DNA from: an uncultured Oscillibacter sp. | GTDB lineage: Bacteria; Bacillota; Clostridia; Oscillospirales; Oscillospiraceae | Length of the DNA: 10,976 nucleotides | Direction of reading: 5' to 3' | NCBI GenBank assembly: GCA_910588005.1 | Contig: CAJUQM010000061.1 | Location: 1-10,976, forward strand | Part shown: piece by piece, positions 1-5,579 of the stretch | Numbering within the stretch: position 1 is the first letter of the stretch | Layout: each line of letters opens with the position of its first letter | Made by a program: the position numbers and the translations under genes | Notes under the pieces: model-generated | Told to the model about the DNA's origin: nothing | The model's input: only the letters and a program-made list of their open reading frames with translations | Database searches by the model: none

Positions 1-243
1 GGCGTCTGCTGGTATATACTGGCAGGGAAGGACACCCCTTGGCGGAGCCGCCCCCAGAGGGCGCACGGCTGCCGTCAGGCAGTACCACCATCGCGCCCTG
101 GCAGTTAGTGGTTCAGAGCGCTCTTAGCATAGGGCCTATAAAAACGGAGTGCCCAGGTCATCCCTGGACGCTCCCGCTTCGGTTCCTTCCTGCTGGTCGA
201 TCACCAGCTTTCTGGTCTGTGCCATTTTGCCACAAATGAACCG
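1..243. other. Segment with no supported gene
   Basis: No convincing gene lies here. Two short minus-strand reading frames can be read: one of 29 codons beginning with ATG near 225 (starts MAQTRKLVIDQQEG) and one beginning with ATG near 92 that runs off the window edge (starts MVVLPDGSRAPSGGG). Neither has a good ribosome binding site and I recognise neither family. A small dyad, GCTGGT-N5-ACCAGC, sits at about 192-208. The segment may be the edge of another mobile or rearranged block, but nothing here proves that. Confidence 0.35.
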
Positions 244-489
244 TCAGCCAATGTGTATTTGGATGGTAAAACTACCCTTTACACAATACATCTCAGCACA
301 ACCGCTTGGTCGGATTCTATCAGACCGGCGGCGCCGGAACAGGCCGCCGGTCATGATCTTCATGGAGGCGGACTTTCCCACGCCGTTGGGGCCGGGAAAA
401 CCGTAAATTCCGCCGCTCTCTATGGTAAGATCCAGGCCGGATTCCGCCGTGCGGCCTCCGGATCGCTCCGCCAGATGTTCCATTTCCAT
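244..489 (-). pseudogene. ABC transporter ATP-binding subunit, N-terminal remnant (lantibiotic-protection type)
   Basis: This open frame of about 81 codons keeps only the start of an ABC ATPase. It shows a strand with the pattern IESGGIYGF and then a Walker A loop, GPNGVGKS, about 37 residues in. After 'MKIMTGG' the similarity stops and an Arg-rich, unrelated tail runs to the stop, so the Q-loop, signature motif, Walker B and H-loop are all absent. A full subunit is normally about 230-300 residues. I place the start at ATG 489, because AGGAGG ends at 499 and gives 9 bases of spacing; a GTG at 498 would have none. The 'GIYGF-GPNG-GKS' wording is typical of the CprA/NisF-like bacitracin or lantibiotic-export ATPases, which often stand next to OmpR-type two-component systems such as the one at 1183-3080. 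The region just beyond Walker A is also internally shortened or diverged. The product is almost certainly non-functional. Confidence 0.7.
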
Positions 490-523
490 CAAGGGCACCC
501 CTCCTTCTCAACAGGATGGGGTC

Positions 524-556
524 ATTATAACGGGCGAACTTAAAAGGAAGTTAAAA
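524..556 (-). promoter_or_regulatory. Promoter with tandem regulator repeats for the ABC remnant
   Basis: Read on the minus strand, TTTTAACTT (556-548) and TTTTAAGTT (545-537) are direct repeats at 11-base period. They are followed by 7 bases and a perfect TATAAT -10 (529-524). The repeats occupy the place of the -35 box, where no good TTGACA is seen, as expected for an OmpR-family activated promoter. The layout matches the one at 807-839 base for base in spacing. Assignment to the regulator at 1183-1857 is inference. Confidence 0.65.
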
Positions 557-806
557 GCAAGCGCAGGGCATTTGATATTTTTTAAAAGCACGCTGTGATT
601 CCAGCTGTCAGGAGGAATGGCCCATGGAAAACTTGCGCGGCCGCGGACCGTTGATTAAACAGGTCCATGGCCGTCTTTGAGAAGACCCCTGGGACTCAGG
701 CGGTGCTGAAAGGTGCCCTTTCCGTCATGGCGGCCATGTGATGGTCCCGATCTGCCATCTGGCCGTCACCTCTCTCATTCAAAAATAATTGATTTCCGCC
801 GGTCTT
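557..806. other. Intergenic segment with one possible 18-codon ORF (624-680, +)
   Basis: No conserved gene is seen in this stretch. A plus-strand ORF at 624-680 (starts MENLRGRGPLIKQ, 18 codons) has a good AGGAGG at 610-615 and 8 bases of spacing, so it could be translated. It could equally be the front end of a gene destroyed by rearrangement, since readable codons continue past its stop in a shifted frame. I do not recognise the peptide. The rest of the segment shows only weak dyads. Confidence 0.25.
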
Positions 807-839
807 TTTTAAGTTATTTTTGGGTTTGGCATCTATACT
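807..839 (+). promoter_or_regulatory. Promoter with tandem regulator repeats for the two-component operon
   Basis: TTTTAAGTT (807-815) and TTTTGGGTT (818-826) are imperfect direct repeats at 11-base period. They are followed by 7 bases and a TATACT -10 (834-839). There is no clear -35 hexamer, so the repeats probably recruit a regulator that activates from this position. The predicted start of transcription is near 846, which gives a leader of about 340 bases before the response regulator. The same geometry at 524-556 in the opposite direction suggests autoregulation together with control of the transporter promoter (inference). Confidence 0.6.
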
Positions 840-874
840 GATAGCAGGATTTCAAGCACAGAAAACCGGTCAGT

Positions 875-1182
875 ATGAATCCGTGGATATAAAAGCGGAT
901 CGCACCAGCGCTGTGTGCAGTTTTGCCTTGTATAGCGGTTCTGGGCATGAACGCCTCTGCCGCCCCCCAGCCGTCATTGACCTGGCAGACACATGGGGCA
1001 AACGCTCTCCAGCGCGGCATGCTTATGGAGGCCAGACAGGTCAGCGGCTGGTTCCGGGAATATGTGACGGACATCCCCACGGCGCTGGACCCTCGGTCAA
1101 GACCGGCGGCTCCCGAAATGGCAGGGAAGCCGTCATCAGCGGCAATCTCACCGGGCAAGTGCCCGTTTCATGGAGGGGTATT
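875..1182 (+). pseudogene. Remnant of a small secreted-protein gene
   Basis: Starting at ATG 875 the frame reads MNPWI, then a TAA at 890-892, and then continues in the same frame as a textbook signal peptide: KR, a hydrophobic stretch ending AVLGM, and an N-A-S-A|A cleavage-like site near 967. The in-frame stop therefore falls inside the n-region. The mature part (APQPSLTWQ onwards) reads with GC-rich third positions until about 1085. After that the GC-rich third positions move to another frame (GGS-NGREAVISGNLTGQ), which is continuous with the regulator frame and suggests a frameshift. No good ribosome site precedes 875. I read this as a decayed exported or sensory accessory protein, co-transcribed with the two-component system, family unknown. 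It is possible that translation is rescued from a non-standard start. Confidence 0.4.
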
Positions 1183-1857
1183 ATGCGGATTTTAGTGGCC
1201 GATGACGAGCCGGAGATGACTATGGTACTGGAGGCCCTGCTCAAGCGGGAGCACTACTCTGTGGACGTGGTCCACAATGGACAGGACGCCCTGGACTATG
1301 GCCTTGCAGAAAATTATGACTGCATTGTTCTGGACATTATGATGCCACGGCTGGACGGCATTCAGGTTTTACAGGCTCTCCGGGCCAAAAATATTGCCAC
1401 GCCAGTCCTCTTGCTGACAGCGAAGAGCCAGATTGAAGATCGTGTCACAGGGTTGGACAGCGGTGCGGACGACTACCTGCCCAAGCCCTTTGACAACCGG
1501 GAATTTACCGCCAGGGTCCGGGCGCTGACCCGCCGGGGCGCGGAGTACACCCCCAGCATTCTGACCGTGGGAAACGTCACCCTGGACTGCTCCAACTTTG
1601 AGCTGAAATGCGGCTCCTCCTGTATCCGGCTGGGCAATAAGGAGTTTCAGATCCTAGAGCTGCTGATGCGCCAGAAGGGACGGCTGATCTCCACAGAGCA
1701 GTTTATGGAACACATCTGGGGTTACGACAGCAACGCCGAGATCAACGTGGTCTGGGCCTATATCTCCTATCTGCGGCGAAAGCTGGGGGCGGTTGGGGCG
1801 AATATCCGCATCTCCGCCCGCCGGGGGCAGGGCTACGTTTTGGAGGAACTGCTATGA
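1183..1857 (+). CDS. OmpR/PhoB-family response regulator
   Basis: This 224-residue transcription factor receives phosphate from the kinase encoded next to it and binds DNA as a dimer, normally at direct repeats. The receiver domain (about 1-115) has the acidic pair D7/D8, phosphoacceptor D51 in 'VLDIMMP', T79 and K101 in 'KPF'. The winged-helix effector domain (about 125-222) contains the typical 'LGNKEFQILELLM' and C-terminal 'RRGQGYVL' segments. The frame is open upstream as far as 820, but ATG 1183 is the start because GGAGGGG stands 6 bases before it and the protein begins exactly at the family N-terminus. Its stop overlaps the kinase start as ATGA, indicating translational coupling. The 11-base direct repeats at 524-556 and 807-839 are the natural candidates for its binding sites (inference). 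It resembles the VanR/CprR branch, but the exact subfamily cannot be settled by eye. Confidence 0.93.
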   Translation: MRILVADDEPEMTMVLEALLKREHYSVDVVHNGQDALDYGLAENYDCIVLDIMMPRLDGIQVLQALRAKNIATPVLLLTAKSQIEDRVTGLDSGADDYLPKPFDNREFTARVRALTRRGAEYTPSILTVGNVTLDCSNFELKCGSSCIRLGNKEFQILELLMRQKGRLISTEQFMEHIWGYDSNAEINVVWAYISYLRRKLGAVGANIRISARRGQGYVLEELL

Positions 1858-3080
1858 TTCGTTCTCTGCGCCGGAAGTTTATCCTGATTGCCATGTTCTC
1901 CCTGCTGGGAACCATGGTCGTCCTCTTCGCTGCCATCGGCATTGGCAACCACCGTGCCACCACAAACCGGGCAGACCGGGCCATCTCCCTTCTGCGGCAG
2001 AACGGAGGATCATTTCACCCGCTGGGTTCCCATTTTGATCCCTCTGACCGCAACTTTCAGGTCACGCCGGAGACCCCTTTTGAGACCCGCTATTTTATTG
2101 CGGAGCTGACGGAGCAAAGAGAAGTGAAATCGGTCAATCTGGACCATATCGCCGCCCTGGACCGCCGCACAGCAGTGGATACCATCAGCCGGATCATTGA
2201 CACCGGAAAGAATTGGGGGTATGTGGATCACTACCGTTTCGGCATTTTCCGTGACAGCGGCGGCAGTACGGTAATTGTGCTGGACTGCTTTCTCCAGCTC
2301 CAGTCAGCCAACAACATACTGCGGATTGCCGCCGCGGTCTTTCTGGCATGCGCACTGATTGTCTTCGTCCTGCTGCTTCTCCTCTCCAAGCGGGCCATAC
2401 GGCCCTTTGTGGAAAATCTGGAGCGGCAGAGGCAGTTTGTCACCGACGCCTCCCATGAGCTGAAAACGCCTCTGGCAATCCTATCGGCGGATCTGGGATT
2501 GCTGGAGGACACCCACGGGAAAGACCCATGGCTGGAGAGCGCGCGAACGCAGACCGTCCGTCTGGACAAACTCATCAAAAACCTGGTGGAGCTGGCCCGC
2601 ACAGAGGAAACCGTCAGAGAGGACGCTGCGGCCTATTTCCCCCTCAGTGACGTGGCCTGGGCCAGTGTTGATGCCTTCCAACCGCTGATAGAGGCGGACG
2701 GAAAAATGCTGGCCGCGGAAATTACGGAGGGGATTTCCCTGTACGGCGTGCAGGATAATTTCTTTCGCCTATTCTCCATTTTGCTGGATAACGCGGTGAA
2801 ATACTGCGCCCCGGGCGGGACCATCCGCCTCTCCCTGCGGCAGAAAGGGCGAAATCTCTGTATCTCCATATCCAATCCCTGCGCCGGTCTGGATCCGGCT
2901 CAGCTGCCCCGGTATTTCGACCGTTTTTACCGGGCGGACACCGCCCGCACCTCCGGCGGCGGCTATGGCATCGGCCTGTCCACCGCAAAGGCCATCGTCA
3001 TCCGGCACCGGGGGCGCATCTCCAACCGGTATGCGGACGGGGTTATCACCTTTACGGCGCTCATCCCGCAGGGGAGCTGA
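1854..3080 (+). CDS. Sensor histidine kinase, HAMP-less
   Basis: This 408-residue membrane kinase is the partner of the regulator at 1183-1857. TM1 lies at about 9-30 and TM2 at about 155-178. They enclose an extracytoplasmic loop of about 125 residues with no family I recognise. Directly after TM2 comes only a short linker before the HisKA box, 'DASHELKTPLA', with H201 as phosphorylation site, so no full HAMP domain fits. The HATPase part has the N box 'LDNAVKY' (N313), the F-box-like 'FDRFYRAD' and the G box 'GGGYGIGLS' (about 368-376). All catalytic motifs are intact, so the kinase should be active even though the neighbouring ABC gene is broken. The large loop suggests that it senses an external ligand, possibly an antimicrobial peptide as in related systems beside lantibiotic-protection transporters; that is inference from context only. 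Confidence 0.93.
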   Translation: MIRSLRRKFILIAMFSLLGTMVVLFAAIGIGNHRATTNRADRAISLLRQNGGSFHPLGSHFDPSDRNFQVTPETPFETRYFIAELTEQREVKSVNLDHIAALDRRTAVDTISRIIDTGKNWGYVDHYRFGIFRDSGGSTVIVLDCFLQLQSANNILRIAAAVFLACALIVFVLLLLLSKRAIRPFVENLERQRQFVTDASHELKTPLAILSADLGLLEDTHGKDPWLESARTQTVRLDKLIKNLVELARTEETVREDAAAYFPLSDVAWASVDAFQPLIEADGKMLAAEITEGISLYGVQDNFFRLFSILLDNAVKYCAPGGTIRLSLRQKGRNLCISISNPCAGLDPAQLPRYFDRFYRADTARTSGGGYGIGLSTAKAIVIRHRGRISNRYADGVITFTALIPQGS

Positions 3081-3098
3081 TCTCTGCGTTTACGCAGG

Positions 3099-3118
3099 CC
3101 CGCCGGATCTCCGGCGGG
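3099..3118 (+). other. GC-rich hairpin directly after the kinase
   Basis: CCCGCCGGA and TCCGGCGGG are perfect 9-base inverted arms separated by 2 bases, starting 19 bases after the kinase stop. There is no T-run, so it is more likely an mRNA 3'-end stabiliser or pausing hairpin than a terminator on its own. Confidence 0.5.
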
Positions 3119-3129
3119 TCCAACAGCTC

Positions 3130-3193
3130 ATGGACAGCGGAACGGAGGCGTATTGCCACAGGCATGGGTATACGCCTCCGTTCCGCTGTCCAT
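3130..3193. repeat. Perfect 24-bp inverted repeat with 16-base loop
   Basis: The arms at 3130-3153 and 3170-3193 are perfectly complementary over 24 bases (left arm begins ATGGACAGCGG). They lie between the kinase and the main terminator. No T-run follows, so it is not a simple intrinsic terminator. Its length and perfection suggest a mobile palindromic repeat (REP/MITE-like) or a strong RNA processing structure. It contains no gene that I believe. Confidence 0.7.
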
Positions 3194-3227
3194 AAACTTC
3201 GCGTTGCAGCAGCTTTACGCCAATATG

Positions 3228-3279
3228 AAACAGAGGCGGTGCGCTCCACGCTGTATGGAGCGCACCGCCTCTGTTTTTT
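3228..3279 (+). terminator. Strong intrinsic terminator after the two-component operon
   Basis: Twenty-one-base perfect arms (3228-3248 and 3256-3276, loop CGCTGTA) are followed by a run of six T (3274-3279). The left arm begins with AAA, so on the minus strand it ends in a weaker T-stretch and may also stop transcripts coming from the LysR gene, whose stop codon is about 50 bases away. Confidence 0.85.
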
Positions 3280-3328
3280 ACGGCAGCTGCCCTGCCAAAT
3301 ATTGCATGCCGGCAAACAGGGAACTCTC

Positions 3329-4222
3329 TCAATTTTCAGGGTCCGATAAGCTCATGCAGCTTTTCATCTCATCCAGCAGCACCGCCGCCGCCGGGGAGAA
3401 CATCGCGTACTTTTTCCAGACAAAAAACAGCCTGGAATGGAGGGGCGGAATCAGCGGCCGAAAGCAAAGAGGGCTGTCTGGGCCGGTATTCACCAGCTTG
3501 TCAAAGGAGAGCAGACAGCCCAGGCCCTCCCGGGCCAGGATTCCTCCGTTGTAGGCCAGGTTACAGGTCGCCGCAATATTCAGCCTGTCCACCCGCTCCT
3601 GAAACCAGTCGGAAAGCTCCTTTTGCAGCCCCTGCCGGGGGCAGATCAGGGGCACGTCCATCAGATCCTCCGGCGCGAACGCCTCTTTTCCCGCCAGAGG
3701 GTGATCCCGGCGCAGGATAACGCCCCAGGCGTCCCCGCCGGGCAGGGGGAGATAATTGTATTTGGACAGGTCGCCGGACTCCACCAGCACGGCGAAGTCC
3801 AGCAGCCCCTGTTCCAGCCGCTGGGCCAGATCGCTTCGGTCGCCGCTGTATAAATGTACCCGGATGCGGGGATATCGGGCCTGCACCGCTTTGATCCGCT
3901 GAGCCAGGTGCTTGATCCCGTCCGACTCTGCGGCGCCGATGTGGATATCCCCGCTGTCGATCTCCCCCAGCGCCTTGAACTCCTCCTCCGTTTTATCCAC
4001 CATATCCAAAATCTCCTCCGCCCGTTTGCGCAGGAGCATCCCCTCCTCCGTCAGCCGGACGCTGAAGCTGCTGCGGACGAAGAGTTTCTTCCCCAGCTCG
4101 CCCTCCAGATCCTTGAGCTGCTTGGACAGGGACGGCTGGGAGATATGGAGCCGCTGGGCTGCATGGGTAACGCTGCCTTCCCGGGCCACGGCGAGAAAAT
4201 ACCGCAAAACACGAAGTTCCAT
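3329..4222 (-). CDS. LysR-family transcriptional regulator
   Basis: This 297-residue regulator is probably the activator of the divergent operon at 4350-8685. The N-terminal winged helix-turn-helix (about 1-60) is canonical: 'MELRVLRYFLAVAREGSVTHAA', then 'RLHISQPSLSKQLKDLE' as recognition region. A linker helix and a two-lobed effector domain follow (about 90-290), of the periplasmic-binding-protein fold that normally senses a small metabolite. Length is typical of the family. The open frame extends upstream to 4360, but ATG 4222 is right: it starts at the family N-terminus and AGGAGG lies 7 bases before it. The effector domain gives no clue that I can read to the ligand. The promoter at 4242-4270 and the dyad at 4256-4278 suggest negative autoregulation, since the dyad covers the lysR -35 box. 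Confidence 0.93.
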   Translation of the reverse strand: MELRVLRYFLAVAREGSVTHAAQRLHISQPSLSKQLKDLEGELGKKLFVRSSFSVRLTEEGMLLRKRAEEILDMVDKTEEEFKALGEIDSGDIHIGAAESDGIKHLAQRIKAVQARYPRIRVHLYSGDRSDLAQRLEQGLLDFAVLVESGDLSKYNYLPLPGGDAWGVILRRDHPLAGKEAFAPEDLMDVPLICPRQGLQKELSDWFQERVDRLNIAATCNLAYNGGILAREGLGCLLSFDKLVNTGPDSPLCFRPLIPPLHSRLFFVWKKYAMFSPAAAVLLDEMKSCMSLSDPEN

Positions 4223-4241
4223 GATAACACCTCCTGCTGTC

Positions 4242-4270
4242 AGTATAGCGGGAGATGTTATTCCTTTCAA
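4242..4270 (-). promoter_or_regulatory. Sigma-70-type promoter of the LysR gene
   Basis: On the minus strand the -35 TTGAAA (4270-4265) and -10 TATACT (4247-4242) are separated by 17 bases, and the start codon follows at 4222. The AGGAGG ribosome site lies between. The promoter is close to consensus, so the gene is likely expressed at a basal level and repressed when its protein binds the overlapping dyad. Confidence 0.7.
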
Positions 4271-4278
4271 GAATAACA
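4256..4278. promoter_or_regulatory. Predicted LysR operator (dyad with T-N11-A core)
   Basis: TGTTATTC and GAATAACA are perfect 8-base arms around a 7-base centre (centre at 4267). Within it T4261 and A4273 make the T-N11-A signature of LysR-type binding sites. It covers the -35 of the LysR gene and lies about 66 bases upstream of the predicted start of the divergent operon, the classical position for a LysR recognition site. Identification is by pattern and position. Confidence 0.72.
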
Positions 4279-4297
4279 CGATATAGAAACCAAGTAT

Positions 4298-4326
4298 TTG
4301 CCATTTCATTTCTAGGCCTATACAAT
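4298..4326 (+). promoter_or_regulatory. Promoter of the divergent redox operon
   Basis: TTGCCA (4298-4303) and TACAAT (4321-4326) are 17 bases apart. The predicted transcript start is near 4333, so the leader before the AAGGAG ribosome site (4335-4340) is only a few bases. A TATACA reading of the -10, shifted by two bases, is also possible. Activation by LysR from the dyad at 4256-4278 is inferred from spacing. Confidence 0.6.
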
Positions 4327-4349
4327 GGGGGCAGAAGGAGATGGCAGCC

Positions 4350-4628
4350 ATGAAGGACAAAGACGCCCTGTGTCAAAGCCTTGCAGACGCGGGCTGCAGC
4401 GATACAATGACAAAACAATTTATTTCGTTGATGGAGCAGGGGCAGGAGAAAGAAGGTTTTGCGCTTCTTGCCCGGCACCGCAAAACCCTGTTGGAGCATT
4501 GTCATGCGGCGGAGCGAAAGATCGACTGCCTGGATTACCTGGTCTACCAGGTGGAAAAGAGAACAAAACATCATCAAGGAGGAATGCAGCATGGAAGAAA
4601 AGCTGACCCTGACTCGGGAATGGGATAA
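4350..4628 (+). CDS. Small helical protein of unknown function, first gene of the operon
   Basis: This 92-residue, charged, predicted all-helical protein has no signal peptide and no membrane segment. Its core (about residues 5-72) has the pattern 'L-DAGCSD...F..LMEQG' followed by 'ARHRKTLLEHCHAAERKIDCLDYLVYQVEK'. I recall this as a family of small uncharacterised Firmicutes proteins found with redox genes, and the last helix resembles the C-terminal coiled coil of MerR-type regulators; both points are from memory and not checked. I chose ATG 4350 because AAGGAG ends at 4340, giving 9 bases of spacing; ATG 4341 would have none. The last 12 or so residues run over the start of the next gene (4591) and its ribosome site, and look non-conserved, so an original stop near residue 72 may have been lost. 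A conserved Cys pair (C16, C60) could be redox-active (speculative). Confidence 0.7.
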   Translation: MKDKDALCQSLADAGCSDTMTKQFISLMEQGQEKEGFALLARHRKTLLEHCHAAERKIDCLDYLVYQVEKRTKHHQGGMQHGRKADPDSGMG

Positions 4629-5565
4629 GACATTTCCGCAGAATCCCCAGGTGGAACATGGAAAGGTGACCTTCCACAACCGTTACGGCATCACCCTGGC
4701 CGCCGACCTTTACGCCCCCAAAGGGGCGTCCGGCAAACTGCCCGCCATCGCCGTCTGCGGCCCCTTCGGCGCGGTAAAGGAGCAGGCCTCCGGACTGTAT
4801 GCCCAGGCCATGGCGGAACGAGGCTTCCTGACCATCGCTTTTGATCCCTCATTCACCGGTGAGAGCGGCGGAACGCCCCGGTATATGGCCTCCCCGGACA
4901 TCAACACCGAGGACTTCCAGGCGGCGGTGGATTTCCTGTCCCTGCGGGAGGACGTGGACCCGGAACGGATCGGCATTATCGGCATCTGCGGCTGGGGCGG
5001 TCTGGCGCTGAATGCCGCCGCCATCGACACCAGGATCAAGGCCGCCGTGGCCTCCACAATGTACGATATGAGCCGGGTAAACTCCAACGGGTACTTTGAT
5101 GCAGAAGACAGCGAGGAGGCCCGGTATGAGAAGAAAAAGGCCCTGAACGCCCAGCGGCTCGCCGATTATCAGAGCGGCGGGTACGCCCTGGGCGGCGGCG
5201 TGGCGGACCCGCTCCCGGAGGACGCACCCTTCTTCGTCAAGGACTACTACGACTACTACAAGACCAAACGGGGCTATCATCCCCGCTCCCTCAACTCCAA
5301 CGGCGGCTGGAACGTCACCGGCTGTATGTCCTTCCTCAACCAGCCCATTTTGGCCTATGCGGAGGAGATCCGCTCCGCCGTCTTGGTCATGCACGGCGAG
5401 AAGGCCCACTCCTGCTATTTCAGCAGGGACGCCTTCGCCAGGCTCACCGGGGACAACAAGGAGCTGCTCCTCATCCCCGGCGCCGTCCACACCGATCTGT
5501 ATGACCGGACGGACATCATCCCCTTCGGCAGGCTGGAAGCGTTCTTTGGGAAATACCTGAAATAA
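4591..5565 (+). CDS. Alpha/beta hydrolase with Cys nucleophile (YcjY/dienelactone-hydrolase-like)
   Basis: This 324-residue cytoplasmic hydrolase is of the alpha/beta fold and has no signal peptide. The nucleophile elbow reads G-I-C-G-W-G-G, putting C133 where most relatives have Ser, as in dienelactone hydrolase. The other likely triad members are H300 in 'GAVHTDLYD' and an acidic residue, possibly E270 in 'HGEKAHS'. An oxyanion-type 'CGPFG' loop lies at 56-60, and a lid region with 'KDYYDYYKTKRGYHPRS' at about 217-233. These segments match a widespread bacterial family close to E. coli YcjY whose physiological substrate is unknown. AAGGAGG lies 8 bases before ATG 4591. The frame is open upstream to 4459, but that stretch lies inside the preceding gene. 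It overlaps that gene by 38 bases and is followed 14 bases later by the decarboxylase-cupin gene, so the genes are one transcript. Likely role: cleavage of an ester, lactone or thioester formed during detoxification (inference). Confidence 0.88.
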   Translation: MEEKLTLTREWDKTFPQNPQVEHGKVTFHNRYGITLAADLYAPKGASGKLPAIAVCGPFGAVKEQASGLYAQAMAERGFLTIAFDPSFTGESGGTPRYMASPDINTEDFQAAVDFLSLREDVDPERIGIIGICGWGGLALNAAAIDTRIKAAVASTMYDMSRVNSNGYFDAEDSEEARYEKKKALNAQRLADYQSGGYALGGGVADPLPEDAPFFVKDYYDYYKTKRGYHPRSLNSNGGWNVTGCMSFLNQPILAYAEEIRSAVLVMHGEKAHSCYFSRDAFARLTGDNKELLLIPGAVHTDLYDRTDIIPFGRLEAFFGKYLK

Positions 5566-5579
5566 AGGAGGCGGCAGCA

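Noticed and set aside
251..286. Imperfect inverted repeat after the ABC remnant as a terminator or transposon end
   Set aside because: The outer 6-base and inner 4-base stems are separated by mismatches, with no T-run and no partner end found in the window.
820..1182. N-terminal extension of the response regulator (frame open from 820)
   Set aside because: The start would be a TTG inside the promoter, the extra 121 residues have no receiver homology, and ATG 1183 has a strong ribosome site at the exact family N-terminus.
3153..3554. Plus-strand frame through the hairpin block and the LysR 3' end
   Set aside because: It is made of the two palindromes read as codons followed by antisense LysR sequence.
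4223..4360. Longer start for the LysR protein
   Set aside because: The extra 46 residues would cover both divergent promoters and the operator; ATG 4222 has its own AGGAGG.
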